From contig JBBPSI010000003.1 of NCBI GenBank assembly GCA_038093515.1, forward strand, positions 583,219-647,218: a DNA stretch of 64,000 nucleotides. The letters run 5' to 3'. This DNA comes from Butyriboletus loyo (lineage: Eukaryota > Basidiomycota > Agaricomycetes > Boletales > Boletaceae). This document shows, piece by piece, positions 23,391 to 33,698 of this stretch; position 1 is the first letter of the stretch, and each line of letters starts with the position of its first letter. The translations under genes and the position numbers were made by a program. The notes beneath the pieces are model-generated. The model saw nothing but the letters and a program-made list of their open reading frames with translations, was not told the origin of the DNA and searched no databases.

Positions 23391-24261
23391 ACGTTCTGGT
23401 TTCAGGGCCAGATTGTTGGGCGGATAGATCCATCGGGGCTCTGTGGCCTGGTTGAGTTCCAGTGGCTGTGAAGCCAGGAGGGGGTCCTTTAGGAGGTGGA
23501 TAACCTCGCTGGGGTTGCTGCGAATACGGCCTCCATTGCCACGCTTGCCCCGTTCCCCTTTCGGCGTACATCTGTTCAAAGGACCTTCCTGTCCTTCTAA
23601 ACTCTTCCACCAAATTGTTGAAATCCTCTAGGACGTCCTCAGAGCATGAGAGGAAGACCTGTTTATAGATCTCGTATTTTACTGCCCTTTTTAGAAGTTC
23701 GATGGCGTGCTTGGGCTCGCACTCTGACTGCCGGTAGAGAACTTTGAACCTTTCTAGGAAGGTGTCAATTTGAGTTTGGCCTTGGGTAAGGGCGGCCAAC
23801 TTCCTTAAGGCTTGATGGGCGAGGACGTCGATTTGGAAATGTCCTCGGATCATGGCCTGGAGGTATTCCCATTCCGGCCATGCCAAGTCCTTTTTCCTTC
23901 CCTTAGATCTGTCGAGAGGATCTATGTACTTCTCCTCTTCCGTGACATAATCTTCCAAGACCAACTGAGAAAAGTCTTGGCCTTTGCCTTTGATGCGGCT
24001 AAGAACCGCGACCGTCCGGAGCTTGTCTGTTTTCCAGGTGTTGACGGACACCCAGACTTTAAGGGAAGTCCACCAGTGGTGGAACTTTTCTCTGTCGCCG
24101 TCCCATTCTCCTGGGTCAGCAACCTTCTTAGATATTCCTCCTTGCTGATCTTTTTCCAGCCACTGCGCGAAGAGGGCGCGCAGTGTCTGATCGTCGTAGG
24201 TGGGGGCGGCAGGGACATAGTCGGAGGGAGCGGGGGCGTAAGACGGACCAGGATCAGACAT
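23391..24261 (-). pseudogene. Gypsy-D copy 1 gag, 3'-truncated by LTR-A1
   Basis: About 290 codons of a different Gypsy gag: an Asp/Pro N-terminus, then LRALFAQWLEKDQQGGISKK, DGDREKFHHWWTSLKVWV, KTDKLRTVAVLSRIKGKGQ and a Pro/Gln-rich C-terminal part ending MDLSAQQSGPET. The downstream part, where a zinc knuckle would be expected, is replaced by LTR-A1. A diverged relative of the same gag lies at 45765-46087. Confidence 0.85.
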
Positions 24262-25036
24262 CCTTTTCTGGTCGTCGTCTGGGAAATCCGTAGAGTATTC
24301 GGAACCCAGTTTGGTAATCGGAAATTAAAGAAGTTGGGGGTGGAGGAAAGGGGGTGATTTTTGAATCTTCTTCGGCAACCTTTTCTTCGGCTGAACCGGC
24401 TTCTTCGGCAAAAACAAAAAGAAAACTACGAGGTATAAAGACCCTTACTGTCTCCTATCTTCCAAGGTGACTCTGGGGGACTCTACAACAAGTAGAACGT
24501 AGAAAATATTTCTTCGAACGGAGGTAGTATCTCCGACGAAGCTTAGTCCGGTAATGGACAGTTACAGGTAAAAACTTTTTTACTACTAATTGACAAATTT
24601 TGAAAGTTTTTTTGGTTCTACCTCCCGTGTTACCACAGGGACTACGGTTTTGGAATGACTCAGCCAAAGGGATTTGGGGGTCCCTAAGTCGTCCTTCGCA
24701 AATTGGGCACGACCCCAACGCGGACTATCAACTCCAAGGGAGCGACGGAGAATGAATTGTTTACAGGTATTTACGCGAGACACAAAATCTACCCTTCCAA
24801 GGGGTTCCCCTAAAAGCGGCGGGGGCAATCAGAAATGAAAACTGCTGAACGCGCAGTAACGACTCTTAACCCTGAGTACCGGGTTTTCCCTTCAGCGGGA
24901 TTTCTGCTCCGTCAAGTGGAGGCCTACTGGTATGTGCGGGATAGGAGAAACGAGACGGGTACGCTATTGGCCAATCGCCGACAAGCACGCTACCCCTACC
25001 CTGGGGACCGGGTGTGTATCTGAAGTTTTAACCAAG
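24262..25036 (-). mobile_element. Gypsy-D copy 1 LTR and leader region
   Basis: Non-coding DNA upstream of the Gypsy-D gag. It shares long blocks with 45061-45764, which precedes the other Gypsy-D gag, for example the TAGGGACCCCCAAATCCCTT block and the CCATTACCGGAC block. I therefore take it as LTR plus leader, but I could not fix the LTR ends. The 200 bases next to LTR-C1 have no partner in the window. Confidence 0.6.
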
Positions 25037-25556
25037 TGTTGCGAGGCAACGCGCAGTCGAATGCTAGCACGTAGTACCCTTTCACACGAGGTCCCACTAC
25101 AGTTGCAGGTCTACACAAAGACCTGGCAAGATGGAATCAAGGAGCTTCAACTTAATCCTCAACTGTTGCCAGCGAATAGACAAGTGGTTAAAACTAGGGA
25201 ATCCTAGTCTAACCACGAGCCTTTATATATTGTACAGAGATGCGCACAGACCATGCTGTGCGTGAGATGAACTACTATACATGGATAGACTAAAGAAGAG
25301 AAGCGCAACGGTGATTAACCACACGAGGCGCGGGGATCAAAAAGAAGAGAAGTAAACGGAGATTAAATACATGTGTCGTGACGTCATAGAGTCTAGGCCT
25401 GGTCTAGGCCATGACATCATATGCTTAGTCAGCAAGAGATCACATGTAAGTTCCCACGATCACGTGCGCTATGTCACGTGACCTTTGAAAGTGAAAACGA
25501 CTAAGTCCGAATTGAAAGTGTACGAAGTGTACGAATAAAATGTTATGATTATAACA
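25037..25556 (-). repeat. LTR-C1 (Gypsy-C LTR)
   Basis: 520 bp, TGTTGCGAGG to ATTATAACA on the plus strand, homologous to LTR-C2 at 33699-34196. It carries TGACGTCA at 25379-25386 and two CACGTG boxes at 25461 and 25475. Flanks (CCAAG and AACGG) do not match, so no target duplication remains. Its right side abuts the truncated Gypsy-A copy 2. Confidence 0.8.
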
Positions 25557-25582
25557 AACGGTACCTAGTACGGTACCTTGAC

Positions 25583-28500
25583 TTGGACCCAGACTCCAAG
25601 ATCGCCAAGCTCTGGAAGAAGCGAGTAGACGCTTCAGCAAGGGAAGCTTACCCTGTTCGAAAAGCAACCATCGCGACAGAGATCGCCGCCCAAGTCGTCA
25701 AGGAGAAAGCAGTTCTCCCTACCCCGTTCGCTGCCTTCGCGGACGTTTTTGACAAGAAGAATACTGAGGAACTACCCCCGTCCCGATCTTTCGATCACGC
25801 CATTGACCTCGACAAAGACTTTGTCCCGAAAGTCGCCAAGGTCTATCCCTTGAACCCGAAAGAGTCGGAAGCCTGCAAAGCTTTCGTCGAGGAACATCTC
25901 AAGTCGGGAAAGATCACCCCCTCGAAGTCTCCTCAGGCGGCCCCCTTCTTCTTCGTATCAAAGAAGGATGGCTCGCTACGCCCCTGTCAGGACTACAGGT
26001 ACCTGAACTCACATACTGTCAAAAATGCCTACCCTCTCCCTCTCATCTCCGACCTTGTCGACCGCCTCAAAGGATCCAAGATTTTCACCAAAATGGACAT
26101 CCGCTGGGGATATAACAATGTCCTCATCAAGCCGAATGACCGCTGGAAGGCGGCCTTCATCACTCCCCAAGGGTTGTTCGAACCCACCGTGATGTTCTTC
26201 GGACTTTGCAACTCCCCAGCCACGTTCCAAGCTTTGATGGACCACATCTTCGGCGATCTCATGGCAGAAGGATGGCTGATCATTTACATGGACGACCTCC
26301 TCATCCATTCTGCCACGTCTGTGGAACACGAGGCTCGCACGATCCGCGTCCTGGAGAGACTCAGAGAACACAAACTCTTCCTCAAACTCGAAAAGTGTTC
26401 ATTCGATGCCGAGGAAGTTGAATACCTCGGAATGATGGTCCGAGAAGGGCAGGTCAAAATGGACCCCACCAAGTTAAAAGCCATTCGCGAATGGAACCCC
26501 CCGACCTCAGTAAAGGCAGTCAGGTCTTTCATTGGGTTTTGCAACTTCTATCGGCGATTCATACAGGACTTCTCTCACATCGCAAAACCGCTGCATGACC
26601 TGACAAAGAAGAACTCCCCCTGGGCCTGGACCCCTGCCTGTGAAGCTGCGTTCCAGGCAATCAAACAGTCGTTCTTGAGGCAGCCCGTCCTCTCCATGCC
26701 CGATGTCACAAAACCGTTCGCCGTCATGACGGACGCCTCCCTCACTGCTACCGGAGCAGTACTCATGCAAAAGGATGTCAATGGCGACCTGCATCCTTGT
26801 GCTTACCTCTCAAAGACGCTCTCGCCCGCGGAGCGCAATTACGATATCTATGATCGCGAGTTGCTCGCGGTCATCCACGCGTTGGAAGAATGGCGCCACT
26901 ACCTGCGCGGTACTGGTCATCAGGTGGAGATTCTCACCGACCACAAGAATCTCACGTATTTCCGCCAACCGAACAAGTTGTCTCGCCGGCAAGCACGCTG
27001 GCTCATGTTCCTGCAGGATTTCGACCTGCATTTCCACCACATCCCGGGTACTCAGATGGGCCCTGCCGATGCCTTATCCCGCCGCGACGATGTTGACACC
27101 TCCGCCGACAACCAGGAGGTCACCCTCCTCCCAGAAAATCTCTTCGCTCGCAAGATCGACGTCGCTCTCGCCGAAAAGATTGCCGCCTCCACCCCCAGCG
27201 ACCCTATGATTAAACGCTGCATGCAGGCTCTTTACGAAGACTCCCCACTCTTCCCCAAAATGAACGCTGGGGACTGGGACTTCGACGGCAAAGAGTTATA
27301 TTTCCGCAAAAAGCGCTACATCCCCGAGGCGGCACGGGTCGACCTCATCCGGTCCCTGCACGAAAGTCCCGCTGGAGGTCACGGTGGTATATTCCGCACC
27401 CAGAATATGGTGCAACGTGATTATTGGTGGCCAGGTATGGCTAATCTGGTCCGCCGCTTCGTTTCTGGCTGCGCCGTCTGTCAAGCGCATAAGGTTAATA
27501 CTCACCCCACCGTCCCCCCTCTCACTCCTCTGGCCAGCGTGGCCTCTCGCCCCTTCGAGCAAGTCTCGGTTGATCTCATCACCGGCCTTCCTCCCTCTTT
27601 GGGATATGATTCAGTCATGGTCGTGGTAGACCATGGGCTTACGAAGGGGGTAATTTATTCCCCTTGCAACAAGGACATCGACGCGGCAGGAGTTGCCAAG
27701 TTGTTTTTCAAAACCGTTTTCCTTCGCTTCGGCCTACACTCTCGCTGCATCTCTGACCGAGGCCCTCAATTCGCATCCGCCTTCGCCAGAGAACTCGCAA
27801 GGCTCCTGGACTATGACCTCGCCCTCTCCTCCGCGTACCACCCACAGACCGATGGAGAAACTGAACGGGTCAACCAGGAATTAGAAACTTACCTACGGAT
27901 CTTCTGTGACGGCCACCCGGAACAATGGGCCGAACTCCTCCCCATGGCCGAGTTCTCTCATAATTCCATGACTCACTCGTCAACCAACGTGACGCCTTTC
28001 TCCCTGATGGTCGGGTATGAGCCGAGGTCTTATCCTCCAATCGGAAAGACTTTCCTCCCTGCCCTCGAGTCCAGACTCTCGGAACTCACGGGAGCCCGAA
28101 CGGAGGCATTAGAAGCCCACGAGAAGGCACGGCGATTGATGAAGGAACGGATCTCGTCCAAGTTCCGTCCATGGAAGACTGGAGATAAGGTTTGGCTAGA
28201 AGGGCGCAACCTGAGACTCAGGTACCCGTCAAAGAAGCTCGCCCCAAGACGGGAAGGACCGTTCGAGATTGCACAGGTTGTCTCTGTTACAGTTTTACCC
28301 CTAAGCGTACCCCGCCACTCGTTTTCCCACGCTCACGCGTCCCCGCCGCCCCCGCCGTCTTGCGATGCCGCCCATCGCCCGCTCCTTAGTCGCCTAGTGG
28401 ACGTTATCCACTTCCCCGGTCGTTCCTGCGAGTCTCAGTAACGCTACACTGAGATAGCCCCTGTCTCGTCGCCCCGTCGGGCCGGACCCACAGCTGAGCT

Positions 28501-29446
28501 GTCGCGTCCCTTTATTCTTTTATCCAATGACATTTGTTACATCACGTGACTAGCACGTGACTAGATTACAACGCGTCAGTACCTTCGCGTCGAGACCCGT
28601 ATCCAAGGGCTCCGCCGTTCGCGCACCCTTCGCCCTGTGGGGCTCGCCTCATGGACATCGTCACTTCACGTTCAGCACTTCTCATTCGCTGACGATGTCG
28701 CCATCTTACTCGGAGCTTCGCTCCCTCGTTACCGGCACTTTGCCGCTTCTCCTTTCGCCGCTATGACTCGGACAGACTCATAGCCCTTAGCCCTTCGCTG
28801 CCACGCACAGCTCGGTCTGTGCACGATAGACATTAGTATATATACTCGCACTTAGAGTAGTACGAGTTCTCTAGCTAATTCTACGCATCTACCAAGTGCC
28901 TAGCAATCTAGCTTATACCCCATCTGCCGATAGAGCCGATAAGCCTCAGCTCGATCTCGTCTGGTCGCCACCATACGACATCTCGCCGACACTTGCTCTG
29001 CAGAAGCCCGATAGCGTCGTCTACGCGAGTCGGCCATCTTCCTGATTAGGCTCGAGCCCCTATTCAAGTGCTCGCTGCTAGTTGTTTCGCACTCCAGCGT
29101 AACAGTCTCCCCTGTGGCGTATAGGCTCCGACTACCACCGACCTGGAAGATTCACGACGTCTTCCATGCGTCGCTTCTCACCCCTTATCGCGAGACTGTG
29201 GAGCACGGCCCCAATTTCACAAACCCTCCGCCGGAAGAAATAGACGGAGATGAAGAATACGAGATCGATCGGATCTTATCGCACCGCGGCTCCAAGGGAC
29301 GCCGCCAGTTCCTTGTGTCCTGGAAAGGATACTCCGCAGCAGAGAACACCTGGGAACCAAATGGGAACCTGGTCCATGCGCAGGCCTTGCTCAAGGCTTA
29401 TAAGCTGCGCCACCCCAAGGATTTTCCCTCCCCATCTTCGCAGTAA
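25583..29446 (+). pseudogene. Gypsy-A copy 2 pol, 5'-truncated and interrupted
   Basis: The frame is open from 25583 through the LTR-B1 insertion point and resumes after it (29105-29446). It carries the RT YMDD box, RNase H, integrase HHCC zinc motif, the integrase D,D,E residues (SVDLITGL, SDRGPQFAS, TDGETERVNQEL) and the chromodomain YEIDRILSHRGSKGRRQFLV. Apart from the LTR-B1 insertion and the missing 5' end I see no inactivating change. Identity to copies 3 and 4 is very high. Confidence 0.92.
28285..29104 (+). repeat. Solo LTR-B1 with 5-bp target duplication
   Basis: 820 bp, TGTTACAGTT to GCGTAACA. It is flanked by GTCTC at 28280-28284 and 29105-29109; the uninterrupted pol of copy 4 has one GTCTC there. 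It contains two tandem 11-bp units CACGTGACTAG (28543-28564), a TATATA box and the start motif AGCTAATTCT. Short open frames inside it are not genes. Confidence 0.95.
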
Positions 29447-29454
29447 CAACAAAG

Positions 29455-30693
29455 ATGGCTATTCCTCCTGCAGAAAACAACGCTCCGCTTCCAGCTCAAC
29501 CACCAGTCCGCTCCTCTCGTCTCCCGGTTTCCTCTCGCCGCGTCCTCTACGCCGCCGTTCTAGAAAACCCCGTCGCTACGTATGCTCTCGAGCAACGTAT
29601 GGATTTCACTGGGGACTATGTCCTCCGCACCCTCGCCAGTCTCTACCGCTCCTATGCCCTCGCCCGCACCGTCCACACCCGCCTATGCCCCGACAACCAG
29701 CCGCCGGTGTACGCCACCGCCCTAGAGACCTCCTTGATGGAGGCTAGGGGGTACACGTTAGACATCCTTCACGCAGAAGGATTTGGTTACGTCGTCGACC
29801 AGCTCCTCCCCGGCATCCTCGCGCCCGTCCTGCGCCCCATCCTCGTCGCCCTCGCTCCTAGAGAGCGAGAATTTTATTTTCAGTCCAACGACCGCATCGG
29901 GTTCTTGCGCCCCACCGCTCGCGGCCCCAATCCCCCTCCTCGTCCTGCCGCGGAAGGATCTCCTCCGCCACTACCTGTTCCAGCGCCACCCCCAAGAGAT
30001 TCTCCTGCGACCACTTTGGTAGAAGATTCCTCCCGTGAGACAACTGGCGAATCCCTGGAGTCCTTTCGGACCGATGTCGACGAGCCCCAGGTCGCTCGTC
30101 GACACTCCCCTCTACCGCCTCGAACTATGCGTCGCCAACCTCGCCAGACGCTTCTCCAGACTGGATCTATCCCGGGATCGGTCACCCTCACCGCCGCAGG
30201 AAGAAGGATCGCCAACAGGGCCTTTCGCTCCATCACCCCCCAACCGTCCACTAGACGTGGCACCCCCGCCATCCAGCTCATCCCCCGTGTCACCTCCCCC
30301 GTCGCCGCAGCTGGTGGCTCTAACGGCTCTTCGTACGGACCCCCGCCTCCCTACCTCCCCGGCCGGGGTACTCGTGATTCCCCTATCGTCGTCGACGATA
30401 GATCTCCTGACCCCAGCCCAGGCATTGCTCGACCTCGCCTCGTCCGCCCGCAACTCTGCTTCGAGTGCGGGACCGTCGGCCACTTCCGTAGGGAGTGCCC
30501 CAACTACACGTGTCCCTTCTGCCATCGGATCGCCCCTGGTCATATACAGGAATTTTGTCCAGAACGTATATGCGGCCTCTGCGGTGCCGTTGGCCATATC
30601 GTCGCCAACTGCACGTTTCGGGACGACGTCTGGGCGGATCTCAATGCCGATGACGCTTACGACTACGACGTCAACGAGGGGGAGTCTCAGTGA
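29455..30693 (+). CDS. Gypsy-A third ORF with three zinc knuckles (intact)
   Basis: 412-aa protein starting 8 bases after the pol stop and ending about 50 bases before the 3' LTR. The N-terminal third looks folded and helical (ENPVATYALEQRMDFTGDYV, TLASLYRSYALARTVHTRL, AEGFGYVVDQLLPGILAPVL). A Pro/Ser/Arg-rich linker follows, then three zinc knuckles at residues about 335-386: CFECGTVGHFRREC, the stretched CPFCHRIAPGHIQEFC, and CGLCGAVGHIVANC. The C-terminus is acidic (DLNADDAYDYDVNEGE). There is no signal peptide or membrane segment, so it is not an envelope gene. Copies 3 and 4 hold the same ORF in damaged form. It probably binds nucleic acid; its role in the element is unknown. Confidence 0.9.
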   Translation: MAIPPAENNAPLPAQPPVRSSRLPVSSRRVLYAAVLENPVATYALEQRMDFTGDYVLRTLASLYRSYALARTVHTRLCPDNQPPVYATALETSLMEARGYTLDILHAEGFGYVVDQLLPGILAPVLRPILVALAPREREFYFQSNDRIGFLRPTARGPNPPPRPAAEGSPPPLPVPAPPPRDSPATTLVEDSSRETTGESLESFRTDVDEPQVARRHSPLPPRTMRRQPRQTLLQTGSIPGSVTLTAAGRRIANRAFRSITPQPSTRRGTPAIQLIPRVTSPVAAAGGSNGSSYGPPPPYLPGRGTRDSPIVVDDRSPDPSPGIARPRLVRPQLCFECGTVGHFRRECPNYTCPFCHRIAPGHIQEFCPERICGLCGAVGHIVANCTFRDDVWADLNADDAYDYDVNEGESQ

Positions 30694-30743
30694 GGGGAGC
30701 ATTCAAGTTGTGGAGTCGGAGTCTCCACCATGGGAAGGGGGTA

Positions 30744-31170
30744 ATGTTACGGTAGTAGTATACTTTTTCTCTCCACTACCATTAGGACTATTACATTCAC
30801 CTAGCCTTTTGCTAGTTCCACTTGAACGGTAACAACCGTTCGTACTTAGTCATCACTTCCCGCGCACGGACGCACTTTCCTTCACACTCCGGAATCTTCT
30901 GGAATGTTCCTTCCGTATTTGTACTTTCCTTCTCGCGTCTCGATTAGGAACATGGTCTGTGCGCAGACCCCAGTAGTATAAAGGCTCGGCCTTTCCACCA
31001 TGTACATTATCTAGTTCTACGCAGTAACCTGCTAGCAATTAGTTTCACTCCAGACTCTTAGTGTGCGCACTAAGACATAGTCTGAGACCCAGCTCAGAAA
31101 CGCTTCACGAGTCTCGAGGCCACTCCAGAGTGCCTCCTCGCTGTTCTAGTTGTTAGCGCCCAGCGTAACA
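30744..31170 (+). repeat. LTR-A2 (3' LTR of Gypsy-A copy 2)
   Basis: 427 bp, TGTTACGG to GCGTAACA, preceded by the polypurine tract GGGAAGGGGGTAA. It joins directly to the broken end of the Gypsy-B coding region. Confidence 0.93.
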
Positions 31171-31783
31171 CCAGGCTCTCGCAAGAGGTGGTGGAAGATT
31201 CTTCTGCGGGGTGGAGGTTACGCGAACCTGTACTGGTGGGGATGAAGCGCATCTGGCTTTCCCGATCTCCCGTGCCTTGTTGAGGGGGGAGGGTTTCCTT
31301 GTGGCAGTGGTGGTGGCGCATATCTGCGCGGGGGAGGAAGAGGCATGCATGGCTCTTCCGATTGCTCTTGCCTTTTCGATAGGGGAGCCAGTTCGGTGGG
31401 CTGCTCCCAAGGAGAGGGCTTTCTGAAGTGGGGTTTGTCGGGCGGCAGGGAGAGAGACTGCACGTAGGTGCGCAATGGGGGAAGAGGCACGCATGGCTCT
31501 TCCGATGGCTTGTGCTTTCCAAAGCAGGGAATGGCGGGTGATGAGAGTGAAGGGTACTTCTTCTGCGGCAGGATGACGGTGGAAGGGGTTTCGGCAATCT
31601 GCTCGCAAGCAGGTAGAGGTAGGGGCGGCGGGGGCTAAGGTGACTCTGTTGATGACGACGCCTTCCATTTCGTGAACATGGAAGGGATTGTTGCAGTTGG
31701 GACGTTGGCAGGTCCACTGGACACGTTGTCCAAACTCCTCGGTCTTCTCAGCGAGAAGGGCGTATCGGTTGGTGAAGGACATG
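31171..31783 (-). pseudogene. Gypsy-B gag-like ORF, 3'-truncated
   Basis: About 200 codons from the ATG that begins MSFTNRYALLAEKTEEFGQR. Two near-identical Cys/His units, CQRPNCNNPFHVH and CLRADCRNPFHRH, have spacing C-x4-C-x4-H-x-H and could bind zinc. After them a basic, Ala-rich unit is repeated about four times (KAQAIGRAMRASSP, KALSLGAAHRTGSP, KARAIGRAMHASSS, KAREIGKARCASSP). It occupies the gag position after LTR and leader. It does not resemble the capsid of Gypsy-A or D, so gag is an inference from position. Confidence 0.6.
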
Positions 31784-31866
31784 GCGATCTCGGGGCGACT
31801 TCGCAAAGTTGGAGATGGCGGCGGGCTGGGGGCGGCTTTACTGTTGGAGAACAGAAGCGAGTAGAG

Positions 31867-31876
31867 AGCTAATTCT
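31867..31876 (-). promoter_or_regulatory. Gypsy-B self-primer-binding site
   Basis: AGAATTAGCT (minus strand) lies two bases inside LTR-B2. It is the exact complement of AGCTAATTCT at 32105-32114 in the same LTR, placed about 33 bases after the TATATA box, where the RNA should start. Confidence 0.7.
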
Positions 31877-31878
31877 TT

Positions 31879-32701
31879 TGTTACGCTGGTAGCGCACAAT
31901 AGCTAGCAAGCGAGCACTTATAGGGGCTCGAGCCTAATGAGGAAACTAGCCGACTCGCGTAGACGACGCTATCGGGTGTCTTGCAAAGCAAGTGTCGGCG
32001 AGATCTTGAGTGGTGGCGACCAGACGAGATCGAGCAGACTCTTATCGGCTTTATCGGCAAGAGAAGGGTATATTGCTAGATTACTATGCACTTGGTAGAT
32101 GCGTAGAATTAGCTAAAGAGTCTGTACTTCTCTAAGTACTCGTATATATACTACTGGGTATCGTGCACAGACCGAGCTGTGCGTGGCAGCGAAGGGCAAA
32201 GGGCTATGAGTCTGTCCGAGTCATAGCGGCGAATGGAGAAGCGGCAAAGTGCCGGTAACGAGGGAGCGAAGCTCCGAGTAAGAAGGCGACATCGTCAACG
32301 AATAGGAAGAGCTGAAGGCGAAGTGACGATGTCCATGAGGTGAGCCCCACAGGGCGAAGGGTGCGCGAACGGCGGAGCCCTTGGATACGGGTCTCGACGC
32401 GAAGGTACTGACGCGTCGTAATCTAGTCACGTGCTAGTCACGTGATGTAACAAATGTCATTGGTTAAAGAAATAGAGGACGCGACAGCTCAGCTGTGGGT
32501 CCGGCCCGACGGGGCGACGAGACAGGGGCTATCTCAGTGTAGCGACACTGAGACTTGCAGGAACGACCGGGGAAGTGGATAACGTCCACTAGGCGACTGG
32601 GGAGCGGGCGATGGGCGGCATCGCAAGACGGCGGGGGCGGCGGGGACGCGTGAGCGTGGGAAAACGAGTGGCGGGGTACGCTTAGGGGTAAAACTGTAAC
32701 A
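31879..32701 (-). repeat. LTR-B2 (5' LTR of Gypsy-B)
   Basis: 823 bp, TGTTACGCTGG to AAACTGTAACA on the plus strand, the same family as LTR-B1. It is inserted in the LINE fragment on its right side. Confidence 0.9.
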
Positions 32702-33442
32702 GGTGGCGGATGTTCTTCCATATGGTGGCATTGGTTTCAAGGTGGGAGGTGTGTTCCTGGACTGCAAGATGGGTTAAATCAAGGTTGTGGGCAACAGCAG
32801 TGTGTTATGCTGGGCGCTAACAACTAGAACAGCGAGGAGGCACTCTGGAGTGGCCTCAGGACTCATGAAGCGTTTCTGAGCTGGGTCTCAGACTATGTCT
32901 TAGTGTGCACACTAAGAGTCTGGAAGTGAACTAATTGCTAGCAGAAGACTGCATAGAACTAGATAGAGTATATGGGTGTAAAGACCAAGTCTTTATACTA
33001 CAGAGGTCTGCACACAGACCATGTTCCTAATTGAGTCGCGAGAAGGAAAGTACAAATGAGGAAAGAATACTCTAGAACGTTCTGGAGTATGAAAGAAAGT
33101 GCATCCGTGCATGGGAAATCATGACTAAGCTAGAGCGGTTCATACCGCTCAAAGGGCACTAGCAAAAGGCTAGGCGAATGAAGTAGTCCAAGTGGTAGTG
33201 GAGAGAAAAAGTATACCACTACTGTAACACACTCACGTCATGCACCCATGGTGCAGTCTCACCAGCTACTAACCAAACTGTTGCACCAACTGCAAATAAT
33301 TTTGGTATTACCTTGTCATCTACTTATCTGAGTGGGGTTTTTTTGCTCCCTCGGATGCGAGGTGGTCTGCCTCTTCATTTCCTTTGTTGCCGGAGTGTTC
33401 TTTTATCCATTTGAAGTACGTTGGAGCTGCTCGGTGGCAGAG
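32702..33442 (-). mobile_element. Tad-like LINE fragment (RNase H and C-terminal part)
   Basis: Read on the minus strand, 33230-33442 encodes YFKWIKEHSGNKGNEEADHLASEG, the RNase H end of Tad-clade LINEs, followed by a degraded KLFAVGATVWLVAGETA segment. The frame resumes at 32702-32802 with AVAHNLDLTHLAVQEHTSHLETNATIWKNIRH, typical of the region after RNase H. Between the two parts sits solo LTR-A3. An in-frame TAA shows decay. Confidence 0.7.
32803..33229 (-). repeat. Solo LTR-A3 inside the LINE
   Basis: 427 bp of Gypsy-A LTR with ends TGTTATGC and CTGTAACA (both show one change from the consensus). Flanks CAGTG and CACTC are not a direct duplication. It carries the alternative dyad GAGCGGT/ACCGCTC at 33133-33150. 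Confidence 0.88.
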
Positions 33443-33698
33443 TGTTGAAATGGTAGTGTTCTATTTCTGTATTTCACTTACAGCCACTACGTTTCTAGAT
33501 GAGTCTATATGACATCATTGTCTAGACTCTGTCACACTTATTACATTACAAATAGCTCTTATTATGCTATTGGACAATATGTTTAGTCTTATCTCTTATC
33601 TCTATCATATCATCATGTATGTCATACTATACCTTATAAAGGTACTATACAGAACATAAGTACAAACACTCATGTACTGTATATAAGACAGCCCTTAT
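33443..33698 (+). repeat. Copia LTR-E1, cut by Gypsy-C
   Basis: 256 bp starting TGTTGAAATGG and almost identical to the start of LTR-E2 at 44694. It ends where LTR-C2 begins, at CAGCCCTTA. Confidence 0.85.

Larger units (their letters stand above)
25557..31170 (+). mobile_element. Gypsy-A copy 2: 5'-truncated, with solo LTR-B inside pol
   Basis: Plus-strand element beginning abruptly in pol just after the protease (at the AACGGTACC block). It runs through RT, RNase H, integrase, chromodomain, the third ORF, a purine tract GGGAAGGGGGTAA and the 3' LTR (30744-31170). Gag, protease and the 5' LTR are missing. Pol is interrupted by the solo LTR-B1. Confidence 0.92.
31171..32701 (-). mobile_element. 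Gypsy-B: 5' LTR, primer site and gag-like start
   Basis: Minus-strand element: LTR-B2 (31879-32701), a leader, and the first part of a gag-like frame that is cut by LTR-A2 at 31171. Nothing of its pol is present in the window. Confidence 0.82.

Noticed and set aside
25032..25561. LTR-C1 as a solo LTR within Gypsy-A pol
   Set aside because: Flanks CCAAG and AACGG do not match and the left neighbour is not pol.
28557..28766. Repeated 69-aa frame starting MTRLQRVSTFASRP (also near 32221 and 35516)
   Set aside because: It lies wholly inside LTR-B copies and is part of the LTR, not a gene.
29455..30693. Third ORF as an envelope gene
   Set aside because: No signal peptide, membrane segment or glycosylated ectodomain; it ends in zinc knuckles.
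32798..33234. Target-site duplication around solo LTR-A3
   Set aside because: Flanks CAGTG and CACTC are not direct repeats, so the insertion history is not clean.
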